NCBI GenBank assembly: GCA_964569385.1
Contig: CAZMUM010000017.1
Location: 1-64,000, forward strand
Length of the DNA stretch: 64,000 nt
DNA from: JAADHX01 sp964569385
GTDB taxonomy: Bacteria > Actinomycetota > Acidimicrobiia > Acidimicrobiales > Poriferisodalaceae
Reading direction: 5' to 3'
Both the position numbers and the translations under genes were made by a program. Of the stretch, positions 34,953 to 42,617 are shown one piece after another; within the stretch, counting starts at the first letter, position 1; each line of letters starts with the position of its first letter. A model generated the notes under the pieces. That model was not told where the DNA came from, did no database searches, and saw only the letters and a list, made by a program, of their open reading frames with translations.

Positions 34953-35698
34953 TGGCACCGAAGATCGAGTTACTCGACGTCAAAAAGGCTTATGGCGACA
35001 AGACGGTTCTACAGGACATCGACTTGGCTGTCGATCAGCACGAGGTCGTGTGTCTTATTGGTTCGTCTGGTTCTGGGAAGTCGACGCTGCTTAAGTGCAC
35101 GAATCTGTTGGTCACGATCGACTCCGGCGACATCTTGCTCGACGGCGAGTCGATTGTTGATGGCGCCATGAACCCCACGGCCGTTCGCAAAAGAATGGGC
35201 ATGGTCTTTCAATCGTTCAACCTATTCCCCCACATGACGGTGTTGAAGAACATTTCGCTCAGTCCGATGAAGGTTCACGGGGTTCCTGAGGCTGAGGCTG
35301 TTGAGCGGGCCCGCGATTTGCTCGAACAGTTCGGGCTTGCCGACAAAATCGACGAATACCCTGACCGGCTTTCTGGGGGCGAGCAGCAACGGGTAGCCGT
35401 TGTTCGGTCGTTGGCCACCAACCCCGAACTGATGCTCTTCGATGAGGTGACATCTGCGCTCGACCCTGAGCTTGTCGCCGAGGTTCTCGGGGTGATTCGA
35501 GGCCTGAAGGACGATGGTATGACGATGATCATTGCCACCCACGAGATGGGTTTCGCCCGCGATGTGGCCGATCGTGTTTGTTTCCTCGACGATGGCGTGA
35601 TTCTCGAGGACAGGCCAGCCAAGGAGATTTTCTCCGATCCAGCAGAGCCACGAACCCGCCAATTCTTGCAGCGGATTATCGATGCAGGTCGGATGTAG
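34952..35698 (+). CDS. polar amino acid ABC transporter, ATPase
   Basis: A 248-residue ATP-binding subunit of the GlnQ/HisP type that powers the importer. Walker A GSSGSGKST, Q-loop MVFQSFNLFPHMTV, signature LSGGEQQR, Walker B LMLFDEVTSALDP and H-loop ATHEMGF are all intact. The C-terminal residues RIIDAGRM are encoded by the first unit of a 30-bp tandem repeat that continues past the stop codon. Last gene of the aminotransferase-transporter unit. Confidence 0.95.
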   Translation: MAPKIELLDVKKAYGDKTVLQDIDLAVDQHEVVCLIGSSGSGKSTLLKCTNLLVTIDSGDILLDGESIVDGAMNPTAVRKRMGMVFQSFNLFPHMTVLKNISLSPMKVHGVPEAEAVERARDLLEQFGLADKIDEYPDRLSGGEQQRVAVVRSLATNPELMLFDEVTSALDPELVAEVLGVIRGLKDDGMTMIIATHEMGFARDVADRVCFLDDGVILEDRPAKEIFSDPAEPRTRQFLQRIIDAGRM

Positions 35699-35747
35699 CA
35701 GCGGATTACCGATGCAGGTCAGATACAGCAGCGGATTATCGATGCAG
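35668..35747. repeat. 30-bp tandem repeat, 2.7 copies, bridging two convergent gene ends
   Basis: Units at 35668-35697, 35698-35727 and a partial 35728-35747 share the core gcagcggattatcgatgcag. The first unit encodes the end of the ABC ATPase including most of its TAG (35696-35698). The third encodes the last residues of the minus-strand methyltransferase, whose TAA lies at 35736-35738. Duplication of the ATPase 3' end appears to have created the spacer. The few units differ by three or four bases. Confidence 0.88.
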
Positions 35748-36512
35748 GAGTGGCTTGACTGCTCGGAACCAGCCCCAGCGTTGCTCTCCAGATTCGGCCC
35801 GTGCGATCTTTGCCTGCCACCCATCTTTGAGTTCTTCGATCTTCGGTCCGGATAGGTCGAGGGTCGAAAGCTCATCAAGCTCGCGTCGGTGGATCGCGAT
35901 GAACTCGTCGGTCCGATCGGTGGCTTCTACGTGTTCGTAGCCTGTGTCGACGAGAAGCTGTCCGATGTGGTCGACGGGGCGTAGGTCGTATCCGAAGTCG
36001 GTCATGTAGGCCGCGAAGGACTCACTGGGCGCGTTTGGTCCGTGGCAGTAGTCGGTGAACATTAGTAGCCCGCCGGGCCTCAACAGCGACATGAGTTGGT
36101 GATGCAGTGCGGCTTTGTCGCGGATGTGTAGAAACACCTCGCGGCTGTGGATGAGATCGAACGTCTCGTCACCAGCGAAGGTCATGATGTCGGCGTGCAC
36201 CACGTTTACCAACTGGTCTAGCCCGTAGTTCTTGGCACGAATGGCAGCCTCGGTCGCCATGTTCTGCGAGAGGTCGATGGCCACTACTGAGCTCCCGAAG
36301 TCTTTGGCCATCATGAATGCGGCTCCGCCGAGGCCGCACCCGACATCGAGAATCGACGTGTGGTCTGTCAGATCGAGAGCAGCCAGAATTTCTCGTGTTG
36401 TTCGTTCGCCACCAGGGCTAACGAAGTCGGTTCCGTACACGGCCTCATAGGCCGCTAGGCCACCAACGGTGTACTGATGATCGTCAAGAGGAGGCCCGTG
36501 GTTGTGGGTCAT
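35736..36512 (-). CDS. class I SAM-dependent methyltransferase (phosphoethanolamine-N-methyltransferase-like)
   Basis: A 258-residue Rossmann-fold methyltransferase. SAM-site LDVGCGLGGAAFMMA (motif I), VVAIDLSQNM, and the post-motif VHADIMTF are clear. The early YEAVYGTDFVSPGGERTTREI block resembles phosphobase and sarcosine/dimethylglycine methyltransferases, which make choline or betaine. The true acceptor is unknown. It is third in a minus-strand run behind the selenoprotein candidate and the PF10118 gene, 45 bases from the latter. Confidence 0.85.
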   Translation of the reverse strand: MTHNHGPPLDDHQYTVGGLAAYEAVYGTDFVSPGGERTTREILAALDLTDHTSILDVGCGLGGAAFMMAKDFGSSVVAIDLSQNMATEAAIRAKNYGLDQLVNVVHADIMTFAGDETFDLIHSREVFLHIRDKAALHHQLMSLLRPGGLLMFTDYCHGPNAPSESFAAYMTDFGYDLRPVDHIGQLLVDTGYEHVEATDRTDEFIAIHRRELDELSTLDLSGPKIEELKDGWQAKIARAESGEQRWGWFRAVKPLLHR

Positions 36513-36557
36513 GGCTTCGACCCTAGTTTCGCTGTGGCGAGGCGTTTGACCGACTGA

Positions 36558-37364
36558 TCAAGCCGCTAGCTGGTCGTACATGGCCAACAGATCCACAACC
36601 TCTTTGGGCATGTCGATCTTGGCTGGGTTGTAGCGAGGAGACAGCGTCCTGGCATAGCGGCCTAACGTCCCGAGGCGGCGGTGGCGCTTGAGCATGTCGA
36701 GAATCACGCGGGATCGGCCGATTGCCTTACCCCTCTCGTTGGTTTCGAGCACAACCGCCAAGTTCACGATGTACCACAGATAGTGCAGCTGCGATCGCGT
36801 CGCGGCGAAGAGTCGGTAGAGGTAGCCGCCGTAGATCTTGTCGTAGGCATCGAAGGTGACGGTGCGGTGTTCGACCTCTTCGGCCAGGTGCCAGGCAAGC
36901 AAGTTCGCCCAACTTTCATCGGACCCCTGTGGAGGCGTGGCGAGCAACGACAGCGCCAAGGCCAACGTCATTGCCTCGAAACCTTCGGCGTAAGCAAGAT
37001 TGAACTTCAGGCTCTTGGTCTCTGTGTAGCGCTGGTAGTCGGCTTCGAGCTTGTCTTCTAGGGCCCGCACCGCGAGCGCGGTTTCGGGTGGCAGCTTCGC
37101 TCGGACGATGTTGTTGATGCGCGAGTGGTTCTGGTGGTGCTGGGCTTCTTGTTTCGAGAACGCCTTAAGGTCTTGGGCCAGCTCGGGCGAGATGTCCTCT
37201 TTGCCCGCTACTCGCATAGTTCTGATGAGGTACGGCTCAAGATACGGCAGCGTGAACGATAGAGCCACTAGCTCACACGACTGACTGATGTCATCGGGGT
37301 TCGGGAGTATTGGAAGGTCATCTGGCCACTCGAAGGCCATTCGGCGAACGGTGATTTCGGTCAT
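36558..37364 (-). CDS. PF10118-type metal-dependent hydrolase
   Basis: A 268-residue, mostly helical protein. FSKQEAQHHQNH and HLAEEVEHRTVTFD each give an ExxH-type pair, the arrangement of a ferritin-like di-metal site, which matches the PF10118 'predicted metal-dependent hydrolase' family. Proteins of this family often neighbour fatty-acid or steroid genes; the reaction is unproven. Its ATG is only three bases after the stop of the selenoprotein candidate, so the two are almost certainly cotranscribed. Confidence 0.82.
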   Translation of the reverse strand: MTEITVRRMAFEWPDDLPILPNPDDISQSCELVALSFTLPYLEPYLIRTMRVAGKEDISPELAQDLKAFSKQEAQHHQNHSRINNIVRAKLPPETALAVRALEDKLEADYQRYTETKSLKFNLAYAEGFEAMTLALALSLLATPPQGSDESWANLLAWHLAEEVEHRTVTFDAYDKIYGGYLYRLFAATRSQLHYLWYIVNLAVVLETNERGKAIGRSRVILDMLKRHRRLGTLGRYARTLSPRYNPAKIDMPKEVVDLLAMYDQLAA

Positions 37365-37367
37365 GTT

Positions 37368-38162
37368 CTATCCCATCAGCAGACTGGCTTCGACCTTGTC
37401 TTGGAAGTCGATAGGCCAGGTGTCTCTTAGTTCGGTTATGTTGCCGGGTGTAGTCATTGTGGAGGTGAGTTCAAGGGCCACGGTGAGGATTCGCCGCTGG
37501 TAGTCGGCTTTGCCTGGGGGCCCGAATGGATTACCCATGGGGAAGTTTACGAACAACGACCGGGGCGGCTTCACCAGCCTGGTGAGATCAAGACCCGTCG
37601 ACACCAACATTGTTGGGATGCCCGACTCTTCTATAACCCTTGCGACCAGACCGACGGTCTGGTGGTCGAGAGGTCAGGCGGGCACCAGCAGGAGAAGATC
37701 GACGTCGTCGTCGTGTAGCTCGGCGGCTAACGCCGGAGCCTGGACTTCTCTTACCTCCGTGCGTTTGTAGATACGACCCATAAACCCTGACCACAGCCGC
37801 GGCGCGACCGACCCTATGACGCCTTGTTCGTCGAGTTCTCGAAGCCGGTCGATTGGGAACACACAGTTGATGTCGACGTTGGCGTCTGTTGTGTCGTAGT
37901 AGCTGTCGTTGACCTCGAAGTCTGCTGCGGTGGCCGTTGGGTCGACTGTGTCGAGCCGAAAGTCGTTTCGAGCAAATGCGTCCCAGGGTTCGAGGCTGCA
38001 ATGAGACACGCCACCGGAGGTGAGCATCGAGACCCTGCACTCGGACAGCGGCTTCACGAGCGGGGTGAGCGGAGCGTCGTCGTTCACGGTCCATTTGTAT
38101 TCGGGGAATCCTTGTTGTTTGTAACGCTCGTTGAGCAGGTCGACATACCGCACAGGTTCCAT
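37368..38162 (-). CDS. GrdB/PrdB-type reductase family protein, probable selenoprotein with in-frame UGA (Sec163)
   Basis: Reading through one TGA at 37674-37676 gives 264 residues from the ATG at 38162. Upstream blocks: VRYVDLLNERY, GFPEYKW, CRVSMLTSGGVSH, NVDINCVFPIDRLREL and DVDLLLLVPA. After the TGA the same frame continues PLDHQTVGLVARVIEESGIP and then RSLFVNFPMGNPFGPPG to the stop. From memory of the glycine/sarcosine/betaine reductase selenoprotein B family, the TGA falls exactly at the conserved Cys/Sec before PLxHQTVGL. The enzyme presumably performs thiol/selenol redox chemistry; substrate unknown. A Cys codon miscall or recent nonsense mutation are the alternatives. Confidence 0.75.
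37645..37676 (-). promoter_or_regulatory. candidate bacterial SECIS hairpin after the UGA codon
   Basis: In the mRNA, the TGA (37676-37674) is followed by accagacc (37663-37656), loop guc and ggtctggt (37652-37645). This is a perfect 8-bp stem, or a 5-bp stem with a 7-nt loop that exposes GG. The GGU begins 21 nt after the UGA, inside the 16-37 nt window known for bacterial SECIS elements, and the UGA is followed by C. A SelB-binding role is inferred; no selA, selB, selC or selD is in the window. Confidence 0.55.
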
Positions 38163-38332
38163 GTCGTCGACGGTAGCNNNNNNNNNNNNNNNNNNNNNNN
38201 NNNNNNNNNNNNNNNNNNNNNNNNNNNNNNNNNNNNNNNNNNNNNNNNNNNNNNNNNNNNNNNNNNNNNNNNNNNNNAACGCTCGTTGAGCAGGTCGACA
38301 TACCGCACAGGTTCCATGTCGTCGACGGTAGC
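38123..38332. other. assembly gap (100 N) flanked by an exact 55-bp duplication
   Basis: The N run occupies 38178-38277. The 55 bases before it (38123-38177) are identical to the 55 bases after it (38278-38332). This is the signature of two contigs that overlap by one assembly k-mer and were joined by a scaffolder with a default gap. Collapsing the copies would give continuous DNA with the selenoprotein start at 38162 unaffected. Apart from this and the repeat at 38350-38535, the noncoding stretch 38163-38558 shows nothing else I can identify. Confidence 0.9.
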
Positions 38333-38349
38333 CGCCGCAACCTGCGGTT

Positions 38350-38535
38350 GCTAACCGGGGTTTCGCTCTCACTTCGTTCGAGCAATACCCCGAAAGACCA
38401 CTCCTGGCAGCGCCGCGGCCTTCGGCCACTAACCGGGGTTTCACTCTCACTTCGTTCGAGCAATACCCCGAAAGACCACTCCTGGCAGCGGGAAACGCGC
38501 GCCCGCGGCCGTTTGCCGCTGACGGTGGAGGTCTT
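38350..38535. repeat. structured intergenic repeat, family B, locus 2
   Basis: Two near-identical head units (38350-38412 and 38428-38490), each with cggggt pairing with accccg around an inner ctc/gag stem and a ttcgttcgag loop. The second is followed by the tail hairpin ggcagcgggaaa / tttgccgctgac around a 16-nt loop (cgcgcgcccgcggccg). An outer agacc/ggtct pairing encloses it, as at 334-510. It lies between the response regulator stop and the selenoprotein start. Confidence 0.78.
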
Positions 38536-38558
38536 GGATTTTGGCGGGGGAGAGTGCG

Positions 38559-39233
38559 TCAGTCCGCGGCTGGGAGTCGGCCGGTCTCGTAGGCCCAAAT
38601 GGCCAGTTGAACCCGATTGCGAGACCCGACCTTGCGCATTACGGCGTTGACGTGGGTCTTGATTGTGCTCAGCGAGACGTGAAGTGTCGCTGCTAGTTCG
38701 GCATTGGTCAGGCCCCGCCCGATGCCGAGAGTTATCTCTTCTTCGCGGTCGGTCAGTGGCTCGACCGGCTGAGCGGGTGGCGTTGTTTCGGAGCGTAGGG
38801 CGAACTGATCAAGGAGTCGAGCGGTGGTCGATGGTGAGATGAGCGCATCGCCAGCGGCGGCTGCTCGCACGGCTTGGACGACGAGTTCGGCCGAAACGTC
38901 TTTCACGAGGAACCCTCTGGCGCCCGAACGAAGCGCTTCGGTTACGTATTCGTCGAGGTCGAACGTGGTGATGATTACGACAGGGAGCGGGTCTTCGACT
39001 CCCGGGCCCGCCAGTTGACGCGTCACTTCAAGCCCGTCCAGTTCGGGCATTCGGATGTCGATGAGGCACACATCAGGTCGAAGGTGAAGCGCCTTGGTTA
39101 TCGCATCGCGGCCGTTGCCCGCCTCGGCGATCACGTCGATGTCGGGTTGGGCTTCAAGGATCATTTTGAGCCCAGCCCTGACTAGGTCTTGGTCGTCGGC
39201 TAGGAGAACTCGCAACTTTTTGGACTGAGTCAC
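38559..39233 (-). CDS. NarL/LuxR-type response regulator
   Basis: A 224-residue regulator. The receiver domain (residues about 6-122) has RVLLADDQDLVRAGL (acidic pair), LIDIRMPELDG with the phospho-acceptor Asp, and the conserved Lys in GFLVKDVS. A linker leads to a LuxR-type HTH: LTDREEEITLGIGRGLTNAELAATL, HVSLSTIKTHV. Its start overlaps the kinase stop by four bases. Target genes are unknown; the selenoprotein unit lies downstream on the same strand beyond the repeat. Confidence 0.93.
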   Translation of the reverse strand: MTQSKKLRVLLADDQDLVRAGLKMILEAQPDIDVIAEAGNGRDAITKALHLRPDVCLIDIRMPELDGLEVTRQLAGPGVEDPLPVVIITTFDLDEYVTEALRSGARGFLVKDVSAELVVQAVRAAAAGDALISPSTTARLLDQFALRSETTPPAQPVEPLTDREEEITLGIGRGLTNAELAATLHVSLSTIKTHVNAVMRKVGSRNRVQLAIWAYETGRLPAAD

Positions 39234-40381
39234 GACTTCGACACACTTTCGACTGGTATTGACGCCCGAACCGTCCAGCCGCCGACATCGCTTGGACCTG
39301 CTGACAGATCGCCTTCGAGGATCCGTACCCGTTCTGTCATGCCGACGATTCCGAACCCGGTACGTGATGGTCCCGGTGTCGCGCCGTTGTCGGCGATCTC
39401 GACTTCAACGATATCGCTCGAACAGTTGATGTTCACCGAAACCGTTGTGGCTCTTCTGGCATGACGAACAACGTTGGTGAGAGCCTCTTGGACAATCCGG
39501 TACACCGCGCTGTTCACCGCTGCTGGTAGCTGTTCGAGGTCGCCAACAATAGTTACGTTGGCAGTCAACTTGCCCGCCAACGATTGGGCGAGGGCTTTAA
39601 TCGCGTCCGGGCCAGGAGTCGGTGTTAGCTCCCCGGCCCGACTTGGTTCGCGTAGCAAGGTAACCATCCGGCGCATTTCGGTGAGCGCTGTCGAAGCCGA
39701 GGAGTGAATTGCTTCGAGTGTCTGTTCGGCTGCGGCCGGATTCTGGTGAATCACCGACCGTGCCGCTTGAGCCTGAATAGCGATTGCTGAAACATGGTGA
39801 GCGACCACGTCATGCAGTTCGCGGGCGATTCGTTCCCGTTCTTCGTGCCGCGTTTCGGCCCGCTGATATCGGCCCAAACGGGAGCGGTAGCGCATGGCGA
39901 GCGCCAACGCGGCGACGAAGCACCACAGGAGGACAGTCCCGACTTCGGTGGTGGTCTTACCCTCAGGGACTGCGTATTCGCCGACGATGCCCACAACGGC
40001 GAGTACCCCGAGCCCGATTCCGACATTGCTTAGCGGGGCCCACCTGGCCAACGAATAGATGAGCGCCATTAGGGCTCCGAGATGGGCCAACGTAACTAGC
40101 ACCTCGGGCTCCTGGGTGCTTGGCCAGAAGTCGAGGGCCGCTTGAACTCCGAATGCGATCAGAACCCCAGCGAGCGGGTTCGAGCGACGTATCAGCGTTG
40201 CAATGACGGCGATGGAACCGGCGACCAACGTCGCTACTGGCCAGAGAGTGTCGCCAGTGATTACTTCCTCAACGTGCAAAAGCACGAGCACGACCACCAA
40301 AACAAGGTCCCTACGTCGCAGGCTCGGCGGCGGCGTGTTGATCCTCAGCTCATCGGCCAACCGTGTCATAACATCGGGCAC
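39230..40381 (-). CDS. sensor histidine kinase, HisKA_3 (NarX/DesK-like)
   Basis: A 383-residue kinase from a GTG at 40381 (ATG at 40369 also possible). The N-terminal half has about five to six membrane helices and no evident extracellular domain, suggesting it senses the membrane or a small ligand. ERERIARELHDVVAHHVSAIAIQAQAA holds the phosphorylated His (ELHDVVAHH), and the ATPase part has VQEALTNVVRHA (N box) and GFGIVGMTERV (G box). Coupled by ATGA to the response regulator. Confidence 0.92.
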   Translation of the reverse strand: MPDVMTRLADELRINTPPPSLRRRDLVLVVVLVLLHVEEVITGDTLWPVATLVAGSIAVIATLIRRSNPLAGVLIAFGVQAALDFWPSTQEPEVLVTLAHLGALMALIYSLARWAPLSNVGIGLGVLAVVGIVGEYAVPEGKTTTEVGTVLLWCFVAALALAMRYRSRLGRYQRAETRHEERERIARELHDVVAHHVSAIAIQAQAARSVIHQNPAAAEQTLEAIHSSASTALTEMRRMVTLLREPSRAGELTPTPGPDAIKALAQSLAGKLTANVTIVGDLEQLPAAVNSAVYRIVQEALTNVVRHARRATTVSVNINCSSDIVEVEIADNGATPGPSRTGFGIVGMTERVRILEGDLSAGPSDVGGWTVRASIPVESVSKS

Positions 40382-40542
40382 GCTCCCATGGTAGGAGCTG
40401 ACACCGAATAGGGCTTCGATCGAAAGGTCATTTGCCTCTCGACCCTTAGGCCAGGTGAGTAGCCCTTGCGGACCCTAAAGATCGGGAAGGTTTGGCCTCA
40501 AAGTCGATGTGCGACGTAGCTTCGACTTCTCACACTGTCCCT

Positions 40543-41631
40543 ATGACTCAAGACCAAGATTCGTCGCGACCAAACCAACGCAGATTCCGTTTGATGAGCC
40601 GATCAACTCCCCGACTCAAACGCTGGAGAGCTGGTTTCGGTCGGTTCGTGTTCTTGATGATCACGGGCGCAATCGTCAGCGTGTCATCTGAGCGAATGTT
40701 CTGGTACTGGTCGTCGAATCCACTGGATCACTTCGAAATGGCTCTGTACTACGGCGCCGCATCGGCTGCTGTGCTTTGGGTCATTCAGCGGTTCAAGGTC
40801 AACTCGCTGTCAAGTTTGCTGCTGGTGGCCCCCATCTTCGCCTACATGGTTGAGGGCATCATCACCCCGATTCTGTACACCGGCGGGCCCTTCGTCCCGT
40901 TCTTCCCAGCATGGTTCAGCTTCTGGCACGGCTTTCTTAGTTTGGTTGGACTGTGGTACCTGCTGCATCTGTGGCTGATAAATGGGCAAACCCGAGTGAT
41001 TACCTTGGCATCGATTGGTATAGGTTTGTTCTGGGGAATGTGGTCCATCACGATGTTGCTGCCGGACAACTTCAACGATCTAGAACTGATCGAGGATCAG
41101 GGCGGTCCACTCGAAATCTTGGCCCCTATGGCCTTCGCTCGTTATGCCGTTAGCTTCTCGTTGATCTTGGCTGCCATGCATTGGTTGTGGGGGCGGCTTG
41201 TGAATCCGGTCGACTTTGAACCAAGCGCGTGGGGAAAGCGACTGTACGTCGCGGCGGTGGCGGCGATGCTGGTCATGTGGAGCGTTGCTATCCCGTGGGC
41301 AGCACCGATGTTCGGCGTCTATGTCGCGATCCAGGTATGGGTGCTTCGTCGTCACGCTCAGGGTGCCACCGGCCCTGGTCTCTTCGAGCAGTTGAGCGGG
41401 CGGGTCCGAGGACGTCATCTCTTGGCTCTGGTGCCGTTACCTGTGGTGGCCGCGGCCACATACGCATTGTTATGGGAGCTTGACCTTTCGTTGGACCTGA
41501 TCGAAGCGTTCATGTTCACCGTCATCTTCGCCCAGGCTGTGGTCGGCCTAGTCGTGGTGGTTCGACACATTCGACGGACTCTGAAGCAGAATCCAAGGCA
41601 ACCGGAACCTGAGGCCGTGGGGTGTGGCTAA
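40543..41631 (+). CDS. multi-pass membrane protein, unknown function
   Basis: About 362 residues from the ATG at 40543; TTG 40492 and ATG 40507 or 40594 are alternatives. A basic hydrophilic N-terminus is followed by roughly nine hydrophobic segments rich in Trp and Phe (FFPAWFSFWHGFLSLVGLWY). A basic tail (RHIRRTLKQNPRQPEPE) ends the protein. I recognise no family. It is divergent from the histidine kinase, with about 160 bases between. Confidence 0.6.
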   Translation: MTQDQDSSRPNQRRFRLMSRSTPRLKRWRAGFGRFVFLMITGAIVSVSSERMFWYWSSNPLDHFEMALYYGAASAAVLWVIQRFKVNSLSSLLLVAPIFAYMVEGIITPILYTGGPFVPFFPAWFSFWHGFLSLVGLWYLLHLWLINGQTRVITLASIGIGLFWGMWSITMLLPDNFNDLELIEDQGGPLEILAPMAFARYAVSFSLILAAMHWLWGRLVNPVDFEPSAWGKRLYVAAVAAMLVMWSVAIPWAAPMFGVYVAIQVWVLRRHAQGATGPGLFEQLSGRVRGRHLLALVPLPVVAAATYALLWELDLSLDLIEAFMFTVIFAQAVVGLVVVVRHIRRTLKQNPRQPEPEAVGCG

Positions 41632-41724
41632 CTCACCCAACCTTTGCCAGGAGCTAAGGCAGCTGAAACTACAGTTGGGTTCTGGCGTCGTCCAAGGAGT
41701 TGGGTCGTGAGAAGAGGAGTCCTG

Positions 41725-42441
41725 TTGGAAGACCTCACGTGGGTAGAAGCTGAACGGGTATTAGACACCGACACCGTTGTCGTCCTGCCGATCGGCGCTG
41801 CGGCTAAGGAACATGGGCCGCATCTGCTGTTGAAGAACGACCTGCTGATCGCCAACTACATGCGCGACCGGGTCCTCGAAGTTTGTGATGTGGTGGTGGC
41901 TCCGACTCTCGGATACCACCACTACCCAGCCTTCAGTGAGTACCCCGGCAGCACGAGTTTGCGCCAAGACACCGCACGCGATGTCGTGGTCGACATCTGT
42001 CGGAGCCTCGCCGCGTTCGGACCTCGCCGTTTCTACATACTCAACACTGGTGTCTCGACGGTTCGGGCTTTGGCTCCGGCGGTCGACCTTCTGGCCGCCG
42101 CCGGCATCGTGGCTCGATATACGGATCTGGCCAGTTTTGACGAAGTCGAGAAAGTCGTCGGATCTCAGGAAGGCGGTAGCCATGCCGACGAGATCGAGAC
42201 GTCGATGATGCTGTACATGGCTCCAGAGTCGGTCGATATGACCAAGGCCGAACTCGACTATGACCCTCGCGATCTACCTGGGCTAAGCCGTAATCCCGGC
42301 ACGTCCAGGACGTACTCGCCCACTGGGATCTACGGCAACGCCACCCTGGCCACGGTCGACAAGGGCCGAATCGTGGTCGAGACGTGGGTCAAAACCCTCA
42401 TCGAAGAAATCGAGTCGCTCCGAGCAGTAAGTTTGCCCTGA
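41725..42441 (+). CDS. creatininase-family protein
   Basis: About 238 residues from a TTG at 41725, chosen because AGAGGAG ends five bases upstream; GTG at 41707 is an alternative. Metal-binding motifs of the creatininase fold are visible: PIGAAAKEHGPHLLLKND (Glu and His), GYHHYPAFSEYPG and the late GSHADEIETSMML with His and Glu. Members hydrolyse small amide rings or act in cofactor maturation; no mycofactocin genes are adjacent, so a general amidohydrolase role is all that can be said. Confidence 0.82.
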   Translation: MEDLTWVEAERVLDTDTVVVLPIGAAAKEHGPHLLLKNDLLIANYMRDRVLEVCDVVVAPTLGYHHYPAFSEYPGSTSLRQDTARDVVVDICRSLAAFGPRRFYILNTGVSTVRALAPAVDLLAAAGIVARYTDLASFDEVEKVVGSQEGGSHADEIETSMMLYMAPESVDMTKAELDYDPRDLPGLSRNPGTSRTYSPTGIYGNATLATVDKGRIVVETWVKTLIEEIESLRAVSLP

Positions 42442-42617
42442 TTCGTGACGGCGCGCGACTGAGCGGCGTGTGACCGGAACGAACTTTCAAGAAGACGCTG
42501 TTCACTGGCGGCCAAGGGATGCCCCGCAATGTGGGGATGTCGTCCTTGCAGGCACATACACGATTAATGTCGATCTCGACACGATCGACCTCTCCGTGGG
42601 CGCAACCTAGCCTTGTG

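Noticed and set aside
35668..35747. CRISPR-like direct repeats
   Set aside because: The 30-bp units are contiguous with no spacers and arise from a coding 3' end; no cas genes are present.
37674..38598. Long frames running through the N gap and the repeat
   Set aside because: They contain unknown residues and translate repeat DNA; the family start is the ATG at 38162.
41725..42441. Mycofactocin gene mftE (creatininase) with the radical SAM protein as mftC
   Set aside because: The two genes are 34 kb apart, and no mftA peptide or mftB partner is seen; the radical SAM protein lacks a SPASM cysteine cluster.
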